From contig JAOUIM010000116.1 of assembly GCA_029884035.1 (NCBI GenBank), positions 1 through 9,260 of the forward strand: a stretch of 9,260 nucleotides of DNA, given 5' to 3'. Below, piece after piece: positions 8,123 through 9,260 of this stretch. The notes under the pieces were generated by a model. That model did not search any database. It was given only the letters and a program-made list of their open reading frames with translations, and was not told the origin of the DNA. Source of the stretch: Aquincola sp. GTDB lineage: Bacteria; Pseudomonadota; Gammaproteobacteria; Burkholderiales; Burkholderiaceae_C. Each line of letters begins with the position of its first letter. Position 1 is the first letter of the stretch. A program made the position numbers and the translations under genes.

Positions 8123-8151
8123 ACTTTAGAACTCGATCCTACTGATGTCAA
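8123..8151 (-). promoter_or_regulatory. Candidate sigma-70 promoter of the minus-strand benzoate operon
   Basis: On the minus strand a perfect -35 TTGACA (plus-strand 8146-8151) is followed, after exactly 17 bases, by TAAAGT (8123-8128), a 4/6 match to the -10 consensus. The predicted start is near 8116, about 60 bases ahead of the DUF4863 ATG. The -35 lies within the first codons of boxR, so the two divergent transcription units overlap physically. The predicted start falls on the TGCA-N6-TGC element at 8102-8115, a position suited to repression. Confidence 0.6.
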
Positions 8152-9092
8152 GCACTATAGTTCATGTTCCGGGAAACTCCCTGGAGGCAGAGCCCGCGGA
8201 GTCGGAGAAGAACCCTTTCCTGGTGGCGCTGGGCGAACGTGTGCGCGCACTGCGCTCGCGCCGCGGCATCACGCGCAAGGCGCTGTCGCTGGCCGCCGAC
8301 GTGTCGGAGCGGCATCTGGCGAACCTCGAGTACGGCATCGGCAATGCGTCGATCCTGGTGCTGCTGCAGGTGGCGCAGGGACTGCAGTGCTCGCTGGCCG
8401 AGCTGCTCGGCGATGTGACGACCTCGTCGCCCGAGTGGTTGCTGATCCGCGAGTTGCTCGAACACCGCGACGAGTCCACGCTGCGCCGCGTGCGCGTGAC
8501 GATCGGCGAGATGCTGGGGACCGGAGGCGAGCGCGGCGCCGCCGCCGGCCAGGCGCGCTCGCGCAGCTCCCAGATCGCTCTGATCGGTCTGCGCGGCGCG
8601 GGCAAGTCGACGCTCGGCGCGATGCTTGCAGAGGACCTGGGCTTTCCCTTCGTCGAGCTCAGCTGCGAGATCGAGAAGTTCGCTGGCTGCAGCATCAGCG
8701 AGATCCAGGCGCTGTACGGCCAGAACGCCTATCGCCGCTACGAGCGCCGCGCGCTCGAGGAGGCGATCCAGATCTACCCCGAGGCGGTGATCGCCACGCC
8801 CGGCGGCCTGGTGTCCGACGCGGCCACCTTCAACCTGCTGCTCGCCCACTGCACGACGGTATGGCTCAAGGCCGACGCGGAAGACCACATGCAGCGCGTC
8901 GTCGCGCAAGGTGACACCCGGCCGATGGCCGCCAGCCGCGAGGCGATGGACGACCTGAAGAGCATCTTGGCCGGCCGCGCCGCCTTCTACTCGAAGGCCG
9001 ACCTGCAACTCGACACAAGCGCCCAGCCGCTGCAGGCCACCTTCCAGGCGCTGCGCAAGCTGGTGCGCGAAGCGCTCAGGCTGCCTGCCTGA
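8145..9092 (+). CDS. boxR: BoxR-type transcriptional regulator (XRE HTH + shikimate-kinase-like domain)
   Basis: A 315-residue cytoplasmic regulator of the BoxR/BzdR family, known to repress benzoate genes until benzoyl-CoA binds. Residues about 25-90 form an XRE/HTH_3 DNA-binding domain (LGERVRALRSRRGITRKALS, then SERHLANLEYGIGNAS). A linker (about 91-141) leads to a shikimate-kinase-like sensor domain (about 142-315) with Walker A GLRGAGKST (148-156), EIEKFAG (175-181), Arg197 in YRRYE, ATPGG (217-221) and a lid-like TRPMA (258-262). Relative to AroK, the DxD motif reads ELS (171-173), so the second, catalytic Asp is missing while the ATP loop remains. This fits a ligand sensor and not a kinase. 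Start: the ATG at 8145 is the only in-frame ATG before the HTH; no clear Shine-Dalgarno precedes it, so translation may be weak. It is divergent from the ligase operon and collinear with boxC, 115 bases upstream of it. Confidence 0.93.
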   Translation: MSSTIVHVPGNSLEAEPAESEKNPFLVALGERVRALRSRRGITRKALSLAADVSERHLANLEYGIGNASILVLLQVAQGLQCSLAELLGDVTTSSPEWLLIRELLEHRDESTLRRVRVTIGEMLGTGGERGAAAGQARSRSSQIALIGLRGAGKSTLGAMLAEDLGFPFVELSCEIEKFAGCSISEIQALYGQNAYRRYERRALEEAIQIYPEAVIATPGGLVSDAATFNLLLAHCTTVWLKADAEDHMQRVVAQGDTRPMAASREAMDDLKSILAGRAAFYSKADLQLDTSAQPLQATFQALRKLVREALRLPA

Positions 9093-9109
9093 GATAGTTA
9101 CAAAAAACA

Positions 9110-9123
9110 TGCAGTAAATTGCT
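9110..9123. promoter_or_regulatory. Candidate BoxR operator 2 (TGCA-N6-TGC)
   Basis: TGCAGTAAATTGCT, followed at once by another TGCA at 9124-9127. It lies 18 bases after the boxR stop and just upstream of the candidate boxC -35. It is the closest relative of the element at 8102-8115, and lies 31 bases, about three helical turns, from the third element. Confidence 0.55.
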
Positions 9124-9151
9124 TGCATCCGCCAATATAATGCACTATCAT
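9123..9151 (+). promoter_or_regulatory. Candidate promoter of the boxC operon
   Basis: TTGCAT (9123-9128), 17 bases, then TATCAT (9146-9151), a 5/6 match to the -10 consensus. A perfect TATAAT also lies at 9136-9141 but has no matching -35 at the right distance, so which hexamer is used is open. Either choice overlaps TGCA elements, as expected for a repressor-controlled promoter. The region is AT-rich against a GC-rich background, which supports a real promoter between boxR and boxC. Confidence 0.6.
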
Positions 9152-9154
9152 GCA
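9141..9154. promoter_or_regulatory. Candidate BoxR operator 3 (TGCA-N6-TGCA)
   Basis: TGCACTATCATGCA, the most complete of the three elements, covering the candidate -10 hexamers of the boxC promoter. A further lone TGCA lies at 9187-9190 next to the boxC ribosome binding site. Confidence 0.55.
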
Positions 9155-9160
9155 TCTCAT

Positions 9161-9177
9161 CGGTGGGTCAGCCACCG
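9161..9177 (+). other. Small hairpin in the predicted boxC leader
   Basis: CGGTGG (9161-9166) pairs with CCACCG (9172-9177) around a 5-base loop. It lies after the candidate boxC start site and 20 bases before the ribosome binding site. There is no U-tract, so it is not a classical terminator; it may stabilise the mRNA 5' end or be incidental. Confidence 0.35.
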
Positions 9178-9196
9178 GCAATTGAATGCATCATCC

Positions 9197-9202
9197 AGGA
9201 GA
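9197..9202 (+). promoter_or_regulatory. Ribosome binding site of boxC
   Basis: AGGAGA, with the AGGAG core six bases before the ATG at 9208. It is a strong site and supports the boxC start. Confidence 0.82.
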
Positions 9203-9207
9203 CCCCG

Positions 9208-9260
9208 ATGAGCGATGCCGCCCCCCGCGTCGACTACCAGACCCATCCATCCCAGTACCG
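9208..9260 (+). CDS. boxC: BoxC N-terminus (benzoyl-CoA-dihydrodiol lyase), truncated by the window end
   Basis: Only 17 full codons are present (MSDAAPRVDYQTHPSQY). The stretch RVDYQTHPSQY resembles the start of BoxC, an enoyl-CoA-hydratase-superfamily enzyme that hydrolytically opens the 2,3-epoxybenzoyl-CoA made by BoxAB, yielding 3,4-dehydroadipyl-CoA semialdehyde and formate. The strong ribosome site, the upstream promoter with TGCA elements and the adjacent boxR all agree. No catalytic residues are in view, so the call rests on a short match and context. Confidence 0.75.
   Translation, partial: MSDAAPRVDYQTHPSQY

Noticed and set aside
8148..9155. Minus-strand frame of 335 codons opposite boxR
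   Set aside because: boxR on the plus strand shows unmistakable HTH and kinase-like motifs, while the minus-strand translation has none.
9161..9177. Rho-independent terminator for boxR
   Set aside because: The stem is short, has no T-tract, and lies downstream of the candidate boxC promoter.

Overview
The window is GC-rich DNA that reads like a betaproteobacterium, probably Burkholderiales. That assignment rests on composition, codon use and the gene set, not on a search. It holds one side and the control region of a box cluster, the aerobic 'hybrid' benzoate pathway in which benzoate is converted to its CoA thioester and then processed as benzoyl-CoA. The recognisable markers are a benzoate-CoA ligase, a BoxR-type regulator (XRE helix-turn-helix fused to a shikimate-kinase-like domain), and the first codons of a gene whose N-terminus resembles BoxC, the benzoyl-CoA-dihydrodiol lyase.

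Layout. Nearly everything from 8053 down to base 1 is a single minus-strand gene series of about 8 kb. In transcription order it contains: a DUF4863/PnbB-like small protein (8053-7586), benzoate-CoA ligase (7557-5974), an alpha/beta hydrolase (5969-5175), a LivH-type permease (5175-4294), a LivM-type permease (4297-3284), a LivG-type ATPase (3291-2545), a LivF-type ATPase (2532-1813), a zinc alcohol dehydrogenase (1774-722), and a family III (CaiB/BaiF) CoA-transferase (691 to beyond base 1). Gaps are short or negative, so this is most simply one operon. On the plus strand, boxR (8145-9092) is transcribed divergently and is followed by boxC (from 9208, cut by the window end), which presumably opens the boxC/B/A/D block outside the window.

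How it fits together. The Liv-type ABC transporter would import benzoate or a related aromatic acid, the ligase would activate it to benzoyl-CoA, and the Box enzymes on the other arm would epoxidise and open the ring. BoxR is known in related bacteria to sense benzoyl-CoA. The hydrolase, the DUF4863 protein, the dehydrogenase and the CoA-transferase are accessory members whose substrates cannot be read from the sequence. No periplasmic solute-binding protein for the transporter lies in the window.

Control. The two intergenic regions (8054-8144 and 9093-9207) carry three copies of a shared element, TGCA-N6-TGC, at 8102, 9110 and 9141, placed over candidate promoter elements. They are the best candidate BoxR operators and would let one regulator control both arms and itself. 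The system is largely recognisable rather than wholly new. The least described parts are the DUF4863 gene at the head of the operon, the dehydrogenase/CoA-transferase tail, and the operator arrangement.
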